Shown here: one piece after another, positions 53,802 to 62,142 of the stretch
Layout of the letters: the number at the start of each line of letters is the position of its first letter
Position numbering within the stretch: position 1 is the first letter of the stretch
Origin: Lichenicoccus sp964246745
GTDB lineage: Bacteria > Pseudomonadota > Alphaproteobacteria > Acetobacterales > Acetobacteraceae
Assembly: GCA_964246745.1 (NCBI GenBank)
Contig: CAXTRK010000014.1
Span: 21,628-85,627, forward strand
Length of the DNA stretch: 64,000 nt
Direction: 5' to 3'
Notes under the pieces: generated by a model
Told to the model about the DNA's origin: nothing
Seen by the model: the letters and a program-made list of their open reading frames with translations, nothing else
The model's database searches: none
Made by a program: the position numbers and the translations under genes

Positions 53802-55562
53802 TCAATGTCCGTGCAAAGGCCAGAAGAAGGCGATCAGCGGTAGTCCGGCAACCACCACCAGCAGCGACAGCGGCGCGCCCAGACGGGCATAGTCGCCGAA
53901 ACGGTAGCCGCCCGGCCCCATCACCAGGGTGGTGCATTGATGTCCGAGCGGCGTCAGGAAGTCGCAGCCGGCGCCCAGCGCCACCGCAATCAGGAACGGA
54001 TCAGGGTTGAAGCCAAGCTTGACCGCCAGGCTGGCGGCGATGGGACCCAGGATCAGCACCGTCGGCGCGTTCTGCAGGAACGGCGTCGCCACCATCGTCA
54101 GGACCAGAACGAACCCCAGCACGGCCATGCCGGGCAAATGATGCGTGACATGCAGCATCAGGCCGGCGATCAGGTTCGTCCCGCCCGTGTCATGAATGGC
54201 GCGGCTGATCGGAATCAACGCGCCGAGCAGGATCAGCAGGTGCCATTCGACCGTCTCGTAGGCCTCGTGCATGGTCATCACACGCATCAGCAGCAGCACG
54301 ACCGCGGCCCCGAAGAAGGCGATGCCGACCGGGGCCACGTGCAGGGCGACGAGCACCATCGCCGCCAGCAGCACCAACGCCGGCAGGAAGCTGCGATCGT
54401 TGCGGCCCAGCGTGATGCTGCGTTCGGCCAAGGGCAGCACGCGCAGTTCACCAAGGGTTTCAGGCATCTGCGGCGAGGCGCTGCGCAGCACGACGACATC
54501 GCCCGCGCGCACGCGCACATTCGCCAGGAGCTGCCTGATGCGCGCGCCGCTGCGGCTCACTGCGAGCACGCCGATGCCGAAGCGCTGCTCAAGCCCGGCG
54601 TGCGCGAGCGTCTCCCCGACCAAGGGTGAATCCGCCGTCACCACGCCCTCGACGACACGCGCCTCGCCATGGCCGCCGCCGGCGAGCGTGAGCCGCGCGC
54701 GCGCGACCAGCCGCTCCAGGTCGGAGGGCTCGCCGCGCAGCAGCAGCACGTCATCCGCGCGCACCGGCCAGTCCGGGCGTCGTGGATAACGGCGATAGCG
54801 TTCGCGCACCACGGTGGCCACCTGCACGTCGCCTTCGGCCATCGCCTCGATTTCGGCGATGGTGCGTCCGCAGGCGTGCGATGTCTCGGGCACGCCGGCC
54901 TCGGCGGTGTAGTCCTCCAGGTTGAAGGCCGCCTCCATCCCCGAGACGGCCCGTCGTCCGCGTGGCAGCAGCGGCCAGGCGAAGGCCAGGAAGACGAAGC
55001 CGACCAAGGCGACTGACAAGCCTACGGGGGTGTAGGAGAACATGCCGAACGGCTTGCCCTCGATATCAAGGCGGACCTTGGCGATCAGGATGTTCGGCGA
55101 GGTGCCGACCAGGGTCACCAGGCCGCCCAGCATGGAGGCGAACGCCATCGGCATCAGCAGGGCGGAGGGCGGAGTCTTGGTGCGCCGCGCCAATTGCAGC
55201 GCCACCGGCATGAAGATGGCAAGCGCGCCGACGTTCTTGGTGACCATGGAAAGCAGCATGACGCTGCCGACCAGCACCGGCACCTGGGTCCTGGCGGTGC
55301 GCAGCCGGGGCACGATCGGCCGCATCGCCGCCTCGACGATCCCCGACCGCGCGACGGCCGCGCTGACCACGAGTGCTGCCGCGATGATGATCACGACTTC
55401 GCTGGAGAAGCCTGCGAAAGCCTGCTCGGCCGGCACGATGCCGATCGCGACACCCGCGACCAGCGCGGCGAGGGCGACCAGGTCATAGGGCAGGCGGCCG
55501 GACAGGAACCCGCCGACGGTGGCGGCGACCAGTCCGAAGGCAAGCGCCTCGTGTAGTGTCAT
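53802..55562 (-). CDS. SLC13/DASS-type transporter with TrkA-C (RCK) domains
   Basis: 586 residues. Citrate/dicarboxylate:Na+ symporter-like membrane halves: helices 1-6 (about 5-200, with SMLGGLVTLVGTSPNILIAKV) and 7-12 (about 395-586, with LTPLGHQCTTLVMGPGGYRF), the two Ser-Asn-Thr-type hairpin motifs. Between them, about 220-375, two TrkA-C/RCK-C modules (EGDVQVATVVRERYRRYP; GIGVLAVSRSGARIRQLL) that usually bind small ligands or nucleotides. Such SLC13 forms are annotated as sulfate, phosphate or thiosulfate permeases; the substrate is undefined. Starts 128 nt from the divergent response regulator gene. Confidence 0.92.
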   Translation of the reverse strand: MTLHEALAFGLVAATVGGFLSGRLPYDLVALAALVAGVAIGIVPAEQAFAGFSSEVVIIIAAALVVSAAVARSGIVEAAMRPIVPRLRTARTQVPVLVGSVMLLSMVTKNVGALAIFMPVALQLARRTKTPPSALLMPMAFASMLGGLVTLVGTSPNILIAKVRLDIEGKPFGMFSYTPVGLSVALVGFVFLAFAWPLLPRGRRAVSGMEAAFNLEDYTAEAGVPETSHACGRTIAEIEAMAEGDVQVATVVRERYRRYPRRPDWPVRADDVLLLRGEPSDLERLVARARLTLAGGGHGEARVVEGVVTADSPLVGETLAHAGLEQRFGIGVLAVSRSGARIRQLLANVRVRAGDVVVLRSASPQMPETLGELRVLPLAERSITLGRNDRSFLPALVLLAAMVLVALHVAPVGIAFFGAAVVLLLMRVMTMHEAYETVEWHLLILLGALIPISRAIHDTGGTNLIAGLMLHVTHHLPGMAVLGFVLVLTMVATPFLQNAPTVLILGPIAASLAVKLGFNPDPFLIAVALGAGCDFLTPLGHQCTTLVMGPGGYRFGDYARLGAPLSLLVVVAGLPLIAFFWPLHGH

Positions 55563-55690
55563 CGGCGTGGAGCACTCCCGTGGCGACTCTGGATTGGGGG
55601 GGTCTAGGTGGTTGCGGAGTCGAAGCCATCTGGCATAACCGGCGTTGAACGCGGGCGCCAGCCTTGGATGTGGCGCCGAGGGGAGATCGT

Positions 55691-56068
55691 ATGAGCCGTA
55701 TCCTGCTGGTCGAGGACCATGAGGAGATCTGGGACTTCCTGTCGCGTCGGTTGAAGCGGCGCGGCTATGATGTCGTCGTGGCGACGGACGGGCAGCAGGG
55801 CGTGGACAAGTCGATCGAGGAACGTCCGGACATCGTGCTGCTGGACATGAACCTGCCGGTGATGGATGGCTGGACCGCGGCCGGCATGATGAAAGCCGAC
55901 GAGCGAAGCCGCGCGATCCCGATCATTGCGCTGACCGCGCACGCGATGTCGGGCGACCGCGAAAAGGCGCTCGCGGCGGGCTGCGACGACTATCATCCCA
56001 AGCCGGTCGATTTCTCGCGTCTGCTGGCACAGATCGACGCGCTGCTGGCGCCGCCGACCTCCGCCTGA
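55691..56068 (+). CDS. Single-domain response regulator (CheY-like)
   Basis: 125 residues, receiver domain only: acidic pocket VEDHEE, phospho-acceptor Asp in IVLLDMNLPVMDGWTAAGMM, Thr/Ser LTAHAMSGD and Lys-Pro in DDYHPKPVDFSRLL. It has no output domain and would act by protein contact or in a phosphorelay. GGGAG precedes ATG 55691. The next gene starts 13 nt after the stop. Confidence 0.94.
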   Translation: MSRILLVEDHEEIWDFLSRRLKRRGYDVVVATDGQQGVDKSIEERPDIVLLDMNLPVMDGWTAAGMMKADERSRAIPIIALTAHAMSGDREKALAAGCDDYHPKPVDFSRLLAQIDALLAPPTSA

Positions 56069-56081
56069 GTGCGGATACAAG

Positions 56082-56702
56082 ATGGTTTTCGACCGGCTGT
56101 TGCTGCGTCTGCGTCCGCGGGACGGCGTCTCCGCGTCGCTGGAAAGTCTTGCCACCGGCATCGACCTCGCGGCTTTCCCGCCGGAAGCCGATCCGCCGCC
56201 GCCAGTCGCGGGGGTCGGCAGGCGCGAGCGCCCCGTAGGTGGCGGCGAGGATGTGGTGCTGGCGGCGATGTCGGAGAAAGTGCTGCATGCCTGGCTGCAG
56301 AACCGCCATCAGACACTCTACCCGTTATCCCTGAACTTCCGCGTGCTGCGCGAGGAGCAGCAGGAGACGCTTGCCGGGTTGCTGGCGATCGCCCTGCTCG
56401 CGGGCCGCCCCGTGCGCGACCTGACCGGCGAGTCCGATCGTCTGCGCGGCTGGCTGACCTCGGTGGGCGCCGGGGCGGCGACGCTTGCCATCTTCCAGAA
56501 CGCCCTGGAGGCGCCTCCAAGCCTGGGCCACCAATTGGAGCGGATCGTGGCGCAGGATGTCGCGGCCTACGCCTACGTCATCGGGATCATCGCGTCCGAC
56601 GCGCGCTTTCCGGCGACGCTGCGTTTCCTGGATTACCTTGAAGCCCGTCTCGACCTGCCGACCGCGGTGGTTCGCAGCGCCGCCCGTCGCTACGGGCGGT
56701 AG
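56082..56702 (+). CDS. Hypothetical helical protein, TerB-like C-terminal region
   Basis: 206 residues, not recognised as a named family. A Pro-rich linker (PPEADPPPPVAGVGRRERP, about 35-55) separates a short N-terminus from a helical part; residues about 90-200 (LAGLLAIALLAGRPVRDLT, VIGIIASDARFPATLRFLDY, LEARLDLPTAVVRSAARRYG) recall the seven-helix TerB/DUF533 fold. By position, a partner of the upstream receiver protein. No catalytic motif is seen. Confidence 0.6.
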   Translation: MVFDRLLLRLRPRDGVSASLESLATGIDLAAFPPEADPPPPVAGVGRRERPVGGGEDVVLAAMSEKVLHAWLQNRHQTLYPLSLNFRVLREEQQETLAGLLAIALLAGRPVRDLTGESDRLRGWLTSVGAGAATLAIFQNALEAPPSLGHQLERIVAQDVAAYAYVIGIIASDARFPATLRFLDYLEARLDLPTAVVRSAARRYGR

Positions 56703-56719
56703 CAGGCGCGCGCCATCAT

Positions 56720-57142
56720 TCAGGCGGCTTCCGTCAGTTCCCGCAGCGCGCCCTGCAGGGCCGCATTATCGACAAGCAGACGACGCGAGAGATCGGCGAG
56801 CGTGATCCATCCCACGACACTGTCGGCGGCGCCGCGCACCGGCATGCGTCGTATGTGGCTGGCGGCCATCATGTCCATCACCGCGAGCACGGTATCCTCT
56901 TCCCGGCAGGCCACCACGGGCCGCGACAGCACGTCGCGCACCCGGGTCGTGGCCGGATCAAGACCGCGGGCGACGACGCGGTAGAGAATGTCGCGGTCGG
57001 TGAGGACGCCGATCAGCCGGTCCGGCGTGCCGACCGGAAGCGCGCCCACATCGATCTCGCCCATCAGTTCCGCCGCCGCCTGCACCGTGGCGCCCTCCTC
57101 GATGAACTCGACGTCCCGGCTCATCACCTCGGAAACGTTCAC
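56720..57142 (-). CDS. CBS-domain pair protein
   Basis: 140 residues, two tandem CBS motifs (MSRDVEFIEEGATVQAAAEL with LIGVLTDRDILYRVVARGL; LSRPVVACREEDTVLAVMDM with VVGWITLADLSRRLL). They form a Bateman module that binds adenosyl ligands. The ATG overlaps the... opposite relation: its gene lies downstream of nothing and overlaps the glgX gene's 3' end by 4 nt (glgX stop first, then this ATG), so it is read after glgX in one unit. An adenylate-sensing link to glycogen use is speculative. Confidence 0.92.
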   Translation of the reverse strand: MNVSEVMSRDVEFIEEGATVQAAAELMGEIDVGALPVGTPDRLIGVLTDRDILYRVVARGLDPATTRVRDVLSRPVVACREEDTVLAVMDMMAASHIRRMPVRGAADSVVGWITLADLSRRLLVDNAALQGALRELTEAA

Positions 57143-59295
57143 CGCGACATCTCGCCAAGCGGCTCGCCCTTGCGATCAAGTTCGAGCAGCGACAGCGACC
57201 GTTCGATCATGACGTAGGAGTGTCCGAACCCGAACGCCTGCACCTCGTCCATTTCCGGCCGATCAGTGTCGACATGGAGCAGCCAGCCTTCGCCTCCCGC
57301 GACCTCCGGCAGGGTGAAGGCCACCCGTTCATGGTGCGCGTTGAGCAGCAGCAGCACGGTGCGATCGATGCCGCGCTTGGGCAGCCCGGACGGCTGCGCC
57401 CGTCCGTCGAGGATCAAGCCGATGCATCGTGCCGTCGGATCATGCCAGTCCGCGTCTTCCATCTCGATGCCATTCGCGGTGACCCAGGTCAGCTCGCGTA
57501 TGTCCAGCGTCTCGTTGTGGGCGCCGGTCAGAAAGCGCTCGCGCCGCAGGATCGGAAAGGTGCGGCGCAGGCGGGCGAGCTTGGCGGTGAAGGCGGCGAG
57601 CGAGTGCCCCGCCGCGTCATGCTCCCAGTCGACCCAGGAGATTTCGTTGTCCTGGCAATAGGCGTTGTTGTTGCCGCCCTGGGTGCGGCCGAACTCGTCG
57701 CCCGCGACCAGCATCGGCAGACCCTGCGACAGCAGCAGCGTCGCCAGCATGTTGCGCTTCTGCCGCTCGCGCAGCACGATGACGGACGGATCGGTGGTCG
57801 GACCCTCGGCGCCGCAATTCCAGCTATGATTGTTGTCGGTGCCGTCGCGGTTGTTCTCGCCGTTGGCCTCGTTGTGCTTGTCGTTGTAGGAAACCGTGTC
57901 GTGCAGCGTGAAGCCGTCATGCGCGGTGAGGAAATTGACGCTGGCCCACGGCCTGCGGCCGGCCCAGTTGAACTTGTCGGCGGAGCCCGTGATGCGGGTC
58001 GCCAGTTCGGGCAGCATGCCTTCGTCGCCCTTCCAGAACGAGCGTACCACGTCGCGGAAACGATCGTTCCATTCCGCCCAGCCCGGCGCGAAGCCGCCCA
58101 CCTGGTAGCCGCCCGGCCCGCAATCCCAGGGCTCGGCGATCAGCTTGACCTCGGACAAGACGGGATCCTGTCCCACGGCGCGCAGAAAGCCGCTCTGCTG
58201 ATCGAAGCCGTACGGCTCGCGTGCCAGGATGGTGCCGAGATCAAAGCGGAAGCCGTCGACATGCATCTCCTCGACCCAGTAGCGCAGGCTGTCGGTGACC
58301 ATCTGGATGACACGCGGATGGCTGAGATTGACGGTGTTCCCGGTCCCCGTGTCGTTAATGTAATAACGTGGCTGGTCCGGCAGCAGGCGATAATAGCTGG
58401 CGTTGTCGATGCCCTTGAACGACAAGGTGGCGCCCTTTTCGTTGCCTTCCGCGGTATGATTATAGACGACGTCGAGAATCACCTCGAGTCCGGCCTCGTG
58501 CAGTCGGCCGACCATTTCCTTGAACTCGGAAAAAGCGAAATCGGGAACGCTGGCGTAGCGGCGTGCCGGCGAAAAGAAGCTGATGGTGTTGTAGCCCCAG
58601 TAATTGGTGAGCTTCTTGTCGAGCAGGTAGTCGTCATCGAGGAAGCTGTGCACCGGCAGCAGTTCGACCGCGGTGACTCCGGTCGATTTCAGATGTGCCA
58701 GCACCGCCGGATCGGTGAGGCCGCGAAACGTGCCGCGCAGCGCCTCGGGCACCGCCGGATGGCGCTGCGTATAGCCTTTGACATGCAGCTCGGAGATCAC
58801 CGTCCGGTCCCAACCGTGCCGCGGCGGTCGGTCGTCGCCCCAACTGAAGGCGCCATCGATGACACGGCCCTTGGGCATGAAGCGGGCGCTGTCGCGCGTG
58901 TCGAAGGTCAGGTCGTCGCCGCTTTCCATGACATAGCCGAACAAGGCCGGGTTCCATTCGATATGGCCGACGATTGATTTGGCATACGGGTCCATCACCA
59001 GCTTGTTCGGATTGAAGCGGTGGCCGGCGGCGGGTTCGTAAGGCCCGTGCACACGATACGCGTAAATCGCCCCCGGACGGGCATCGGGCAGAAACCCATG
59101 AAAGATCTCGTTGGTGTATTCCGGCAATTCAATCCGTTCCAGCTCCTGGGTTCCGGAATCGTCGAACAGGCACAGCTCCACCTTGGTGGCGTTGGCGGAG
59201 AACAGGGCGAAGTTGACGCCTCGTCCGTTCCAGGTAGCGCCTCGCGGGCTTGGTCGTCCTTCGCGCAGGCGGGAACGCGCGGCTGTGTGCTTCAT
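57139..59295 (-). CDS. glgX: Glycogen debranching enzyme
   Basis: 718 residues, GH13 isoamylase type. N-terminal CBM48 (about 15-100: GVNFALFSANATKVELCLFD), catalytic barrel with VILDVVYNHTAEGNEKG, nucleophile Asp in VDGFRFDLGTILARE, acid Glu in KLIAEPWDCGPGGYQVG and transition-state Asp in FLTAHDGFTLHDTVSYN, then the GlgX-typical NEANGENNRDGTDNNHSWN. It removes the short branches left by glycogen phosphorylase. Followed by the CBS gene with a 4-nt overlap. Confidence 0.96.
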   Translation of the reverse strand: MKHTAARSRLREGRPSPRGATWNGRGVNFALFSANATKVELCLFDDSGTQELERIELPEYTNEIFHGFLPDARPGAIYAYRVHGPYEPAAGHRFNPNKLVMDPYAKSIVGHIEWNPALFGYVMESGDDLTFDTRDSARFMPKGRVIDGAFSWGDDRPPRHGWDRTVISELHVKGYTQRHPAVPEALRGTFRGLTDPAVLAHLKSTGVTAVELLPVHSFLDDDYLLDKKLTNYWGYNTISFFSPARRYASVPDFAFSEFKEMVGRLHEAGLEVILDVVYNHTAEGNEKGATLSFKGIDNASYYRLLPDQPRYYINDTGTGNTVNLSHPRVIQMVTDSLRYWVEEMHVDGFRFDLGTILAREPYGFDQQSGFLRAVGQDPVLSEVKLIAEPWDCGPGGYQVGGFAPGWAEWNDRFRDVVRSFWKGDEGMLPELATRITGSADKFNWAGRRPWASVNFLTAHDGFTLHDTVSYNDKHNEANGENNRDGTDNNHSWNCGAEGPTTDPSVIVLRERQKRNMLATLLLSQGLPMLVAGDEFGRTQGGNNNAYCQDNEISWVDWEHDAAGHSLAAFTAKLARLRRTFPILRRERFLTGAHNETLDIRELTWVTANGIEMEDADWHDPTARCIGLILDGRAQPSGLPKRGIDRTVLLLLNAHHERVAFTLPEVAGGEGWLLHVDTDRPEMDEVQAFGFGHSYVMIERSLSLLELDRKGEPLGEMSR

Positions 59296-59377
59296 CGTGG
59301 ACTCCGGTCTGTTGGCGCTCGGTCAACGATCCGCGGCATAGGTGGTTCTCAGCGCATGACGCAAATCGAGTCCGCCA

Positions 59378-59445
59378 CCCGCCTCATCCAAATGCCCGCC
59401 TCATCCAAATGCCCGCCTCATCCAAATGCCCGCCTCATCCAAATG
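59378..59445. repeat. 17-bp tandem repeat x4 in the glgX/sigma factor intergenic region
   Basis: Four perfect contiguous copies of CCCGCCTCATCCAAATG. The array lies 83 nt from the glgX start and 119 nt before the sigma factor start, in the divergent promoter region. No spacers separate the copies. It may be a slippage array or a set of iterated binding sites. Confidence 0.9.
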
Positions 59446-59564
59446 CACGACTGTTTCGTAAGGCGCATATGAGGGACGCCATAGCCGCTTCGTTCTGCGT
59501 CTCGCTATTGTTCGAACAAGCCGCTAGCGTGCGCCCGGTGCAGCTTGGATGGTTTCGGCCTGGC

Positions 59565-60122
59565 ATGGCGGACGAGTCGAATGCGGATGACGCTGAGTCG
59601 CTGGAGTCGCTCCTCGCACGCTGCGGCGGCGGCGACCGCGTTGCGTTCCGCCGTCTCTACGATCTGCAATCGGCCCAGCTCTATGGGCAGGCGCTGCGGC
59701 TGACCCGACAACCGCAGCTCGCGGCCGACGCCGTGCATGACGCCTTTCTGCAGGTATGGCAGCGCTCGTCGCGGTTCGATCCCTCGCGCGGCCGCGCCGA
59801 GGCCTGGCTGGCCAGCCTGTTGCGCTACCGTGCCATCGACATCGTGCGCAAGCGCGGCCGGGAGAGTTACGGCGGCGAGCCGGCGGACGAGGCGGACAGC
59901 GCGCCCGACGCGCTCGACCGGCTTGCCGCGGACGATCAGGCCTCGGCGCTGCGTCGATGTCTCGACGAACTCGATGATGAGCAGCGGCGCGTGGTGCTGC
60001 TGGCGTTTGCCCAAGGTCTGACCCATTCCGAGCTGGCAACCAGAATGCGGTCGCCGCTCGGCACGGTCAAATCCTGGGTCAGGCGGGCGCTGCTCAACCT
60101 GCGCCGGTGTCTCGAGAGATGA
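59565..60122 (+). CDS. ECF-type RNA polymerase sigma factor (SigK-like)
   Basis: 185 residues. Region 2 (FRRLYDLQSAQLYGQALRLT, DAFLQVWQRSSRFDPSRG, WLASLLRYRAIDIVRKRG) and region 4 (LDDEQRRVVLLAFAQGLTHS, SPLGTVKSWVRRALLNLRR) are both clear. ATG 59565 gives the standard length; a longer start near 59469 would add an unlikely 32 residues. The stop overlaps the anti-sigma gene (ATGA), the usual coupling. Confidence 0.92.
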   Translation: MADESNADDAESLESLLARCGGGDRVAFRRLYDLQSAQLYGQALRLTRQPQLAADAVHDAFLQVWQRSSRFDPSRGRAEAWLASLLRYRAIDIVRKRGRESYGGEPADEADSAPDALDRLAADDQASALRRCLDELDDEQRRVVLLAFAQGLTHSELATRMRSPLGTVKSWVRRALLNLRRCLER

Positions 60123-60871
60123 GCGGGAGCGGCGCCAATCCGGCGGGCGAAGAGGCCGACCTGCTCGCCGCCGAGTATGTGCTCGGCACGCTGGACCTGG
60201 CCGACCGTGCCGCCCTGGAACGCGACGCCGCGACCGATCCCGCCTTGCGCGCGTCGATCGCCGCCTGGGAGCGTCGTCTGGCGCCGCTCGCCTCGCTGAG
60301 CCGCCCGCAGGCGCCGCCGGAGACGCTTTGGTCACGTATCGAGTCGAGCGCCTGGGGCGGCAATGCGGCCGCCCAGGAGGAGGCGGCGCCCGCGCCGGGG
60401 CCCAGGGTCGCGCCGGAGCCCGGGGCTGGGCGCGGCGCGCTGCGTTTCTGGCAGGGCGGCACCGCGGCCGGCTTCGCGCTTGCCGCCGCGATCGCGGGCT
60501 TTGCCGTGTTGCGGCCGCCGCCGCCTCTGCCGCCTCCTGCTGGTCGGCCGCAAGTCGCGGCATTGCTGCCGCTGACGCAGCCGGGTGCCTCGGTGTTCCT
60601 CGTCGAAACCACTCCAGGTGGCGGCGTCAGCGTCACACCGGTCGGCGCCGTGCATGTGGCGCCCGACCACACCCTTGAGCTATGGCTGCTGAAGAGCGGC
60701 TCAAAGGTGCCCCAGCCGATCGGGCTGCTGCCGGTAGGCGGCGTGCGGCTGGCTCCGGGCACGGTGCTGCGGACAGGAATCAGCGGCAAGATCCTGGTCA
60801 GTCAGGAGCCGCGCGGCGGCTCGCCAACCGGGCTGCCGACCGGGCCAGTGCTCTGGGGCGGCTCGATCTGA
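60119..60871 (+). CDS. Anti-sigma factor, RskA type
   Basis: 250 residues. Cytoplasmic sigma-binding part (LLAAEYVLGTLDLADRAALE, about 18-70), one membrane helix (FALAAAIAGFAVL, about 120-135), a Pro-rich stretch and a periplasmic beta-rich RskA domain (HTLELWLLKSGSKVPQPIGL, GTVLRTGISGKILVSQEPRG, GSPTGLPTGPVLWGGSI near the end). It would hold the SigK-like factor at the membrane. No zinc-binding HxxxCxxC, so not of the ZAS type. Confidence 0.92.
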   Translation: MSGSGANPAGEEADLLAAEYVLGTLDLADRAALERDAATDPALRASIAAWERRLAPLASLSRPQAPPETLWSRIESSAWGGNAAAQEEAAPAPGPRVAPEPGAGRGALRFWQGGTAAGFALAAAIAGFAVLRPPPPLPPPAGRPQVAALLPLTQPGASVFLVETTPGGGVSVTPVGAVHVAPDHTLELWLLKSGSKVPQPIGLLPVGGVRLAPGTVLRTGISGKILVSQEPRGGSPTGLPTGPVLWGGSI

Positions 60872-60961
60872 GCACAAGCTGAGCTCGCGCGTCCTCCTAT
60901 GCCATCGTAAGTCCGCTCGCCGGCCTATCCATTCCCCCAGGAGCGCGTCCAGGAGTGCTTG

Positions 60962-62035
60962 ATGAAAGACATCGCCGTCATCGGCGCCGGCAAGATCGGC
61001 TCGGCCATCGCGGAACTGCTCGCGATGTCTGGGGACTACGCGGTGACCTTGATCGACCGCGACCAGGCGGCCCTCGACCGCGTCGTGATCGAGGGCGAGG
61101 TCAACCGTCTGCCGCTTGATATCGCGGCACCCGAGGCGCTGTCGCGGGCGCTGCATGGGCGCTATGCGGTGCTGTCGGCCGCGCCGTTTCATCTCACCAC
61201 GCAGATCGCGGCCAACGCGTTCGCCGCCGGCGCGCATTATCTTGACCTCACCGAGGACGTTGCCAGCACGCGTGTGGTGCGCGATCTCGCGCGCGAGTCG
61301 CGTTCGGCGTTCATTCCGCAATGCGGTCTTGCCCCCGGCTTCGTCTCGATCGCGGCACATGACATCGCGCAGCGTTTCGAGACGCTGGACAGCATCCGCC
61401 TGCGCGTGGGCGCGCTGCCGCGCTATCCCGACAATGCGCTTGGCTACAACCTGACCTGGAGCACGGAGGGCGTCATCAACGAATATATCGAGCCCTGCGA
61501 GGCGATCGTGCGCGGCGAGCGCTGCCTGGTGCCGGCGCTCGAGGAGTGCGAGAGCCTGAAGGTCGACGGCGTCGCCTACGAGGCGTTCAACACCTCGGGC
61601 GGCCTCGGCTCGCTGTGCGAGACCTATGCCGGGCGGGTGCGCGAGCTGAACTACCGGACCATGCGCTATCCCGGCCATGCCGCGGTGATGAAGCTGCTGC
61701 TGCGCGACCTGCGTCTGGCCGACCGGCGCGACCTGCTCGGCGCGCTGCTGGAGCATGCGCTGCCGGCCACGGCGCAGGACGTGGTGGTGATTTTCGTCAC
61801 CGTGATCGGCAGCCGTGACGGCAGGCTGACGCAGGAGACGCTGGCGCGCCGGGTGGAGCATGGCGGCATCGGCGGCCGCGCGCGAACCGCCATACAGCGC
61901 ACCACCGCGGGCAGCATCTGCGCGGTGCTCGACCTGCTCGCCACCGGCGTGCTGCCGGACTCCGGCTATATCCGTCAGGAGCAGATCGGGCTCGGCGCGT
62001 TCCTCGGCAACCGGTTCGGAAAAGTTTTCGCGTGA
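60962..62035 (+). CDS. Saccharopine dehydrogenase-family oxidoreductase (lysine dehydrogenase-like)
   Basis: 357 residues. N-terminal Rossmann IAVIGAGKIGSAIAELLA, catalytic-domain blocks AFAAGAHYLDLTEDV, IPQCGLAPGFVSIAAHDIA, LPRYPDNALGYNLTWSTEG and C-terminal TAGSICAVLDLLATGVL. The pattern is closest to lysine-6-dehydrogenase-like saccharopine dehydrogenase relatives. AGGAG precedes ATG 60962. Isolated between the anti-sigma and REC genes; the substrate is not known. Confidence 0.85.
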   Translation: MKDIAVIGAGKIGSAIAELLAMSGDYAVTLIDRDQAALDRVVIEGEVNRLPLDIAAPEALSRALHGRYAVLSAAPFHLTTQIAANAFAAGAHYLDLTEDVASTRVVRDLARESRSAFIPQCGLAPGFVSIAAHDIAQRFETLDSIRLRVGALPRYPDNALGYNLTWSTEGVINEYIEPCEAIVRGERCLVPALEECESLKVDGVAYEAFNTSGGLGSLCETYAGRVRELNYRTMRYPGHAAVMKLLLRDLRLADRRDLLGALLEHALPATAQDVVVIFVTVIGSRDGRLTQETLARRVEHGGIGGRARTAIQRTTAGSICAVLDLLATGVLPDSGYIRQEQIGLGAFLGNRFGKVFA

Positions 62036-62142
62036 AGTTAGTTTACTAATCGTAAGAAACCCAGCAGAGTGCGGCGTTGTCGGTAAAACTTTGTGACTCT
62101 TTTTTGGCGCCGGTGATCGCGCAGAGACGGCGGAAGGTGGAT

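Noticed and set aside
59378..59445. Possible CRISPR array
   Set aside because: The 17-bp units are contiguous with no spacers and no cas genes are in the window.
59469..59564. Longer sigma factor start at 59469
   Set aside because: The added residues do not resemble region 1 or 2 of any sigma factor; ATG 59565 gives the normal length.
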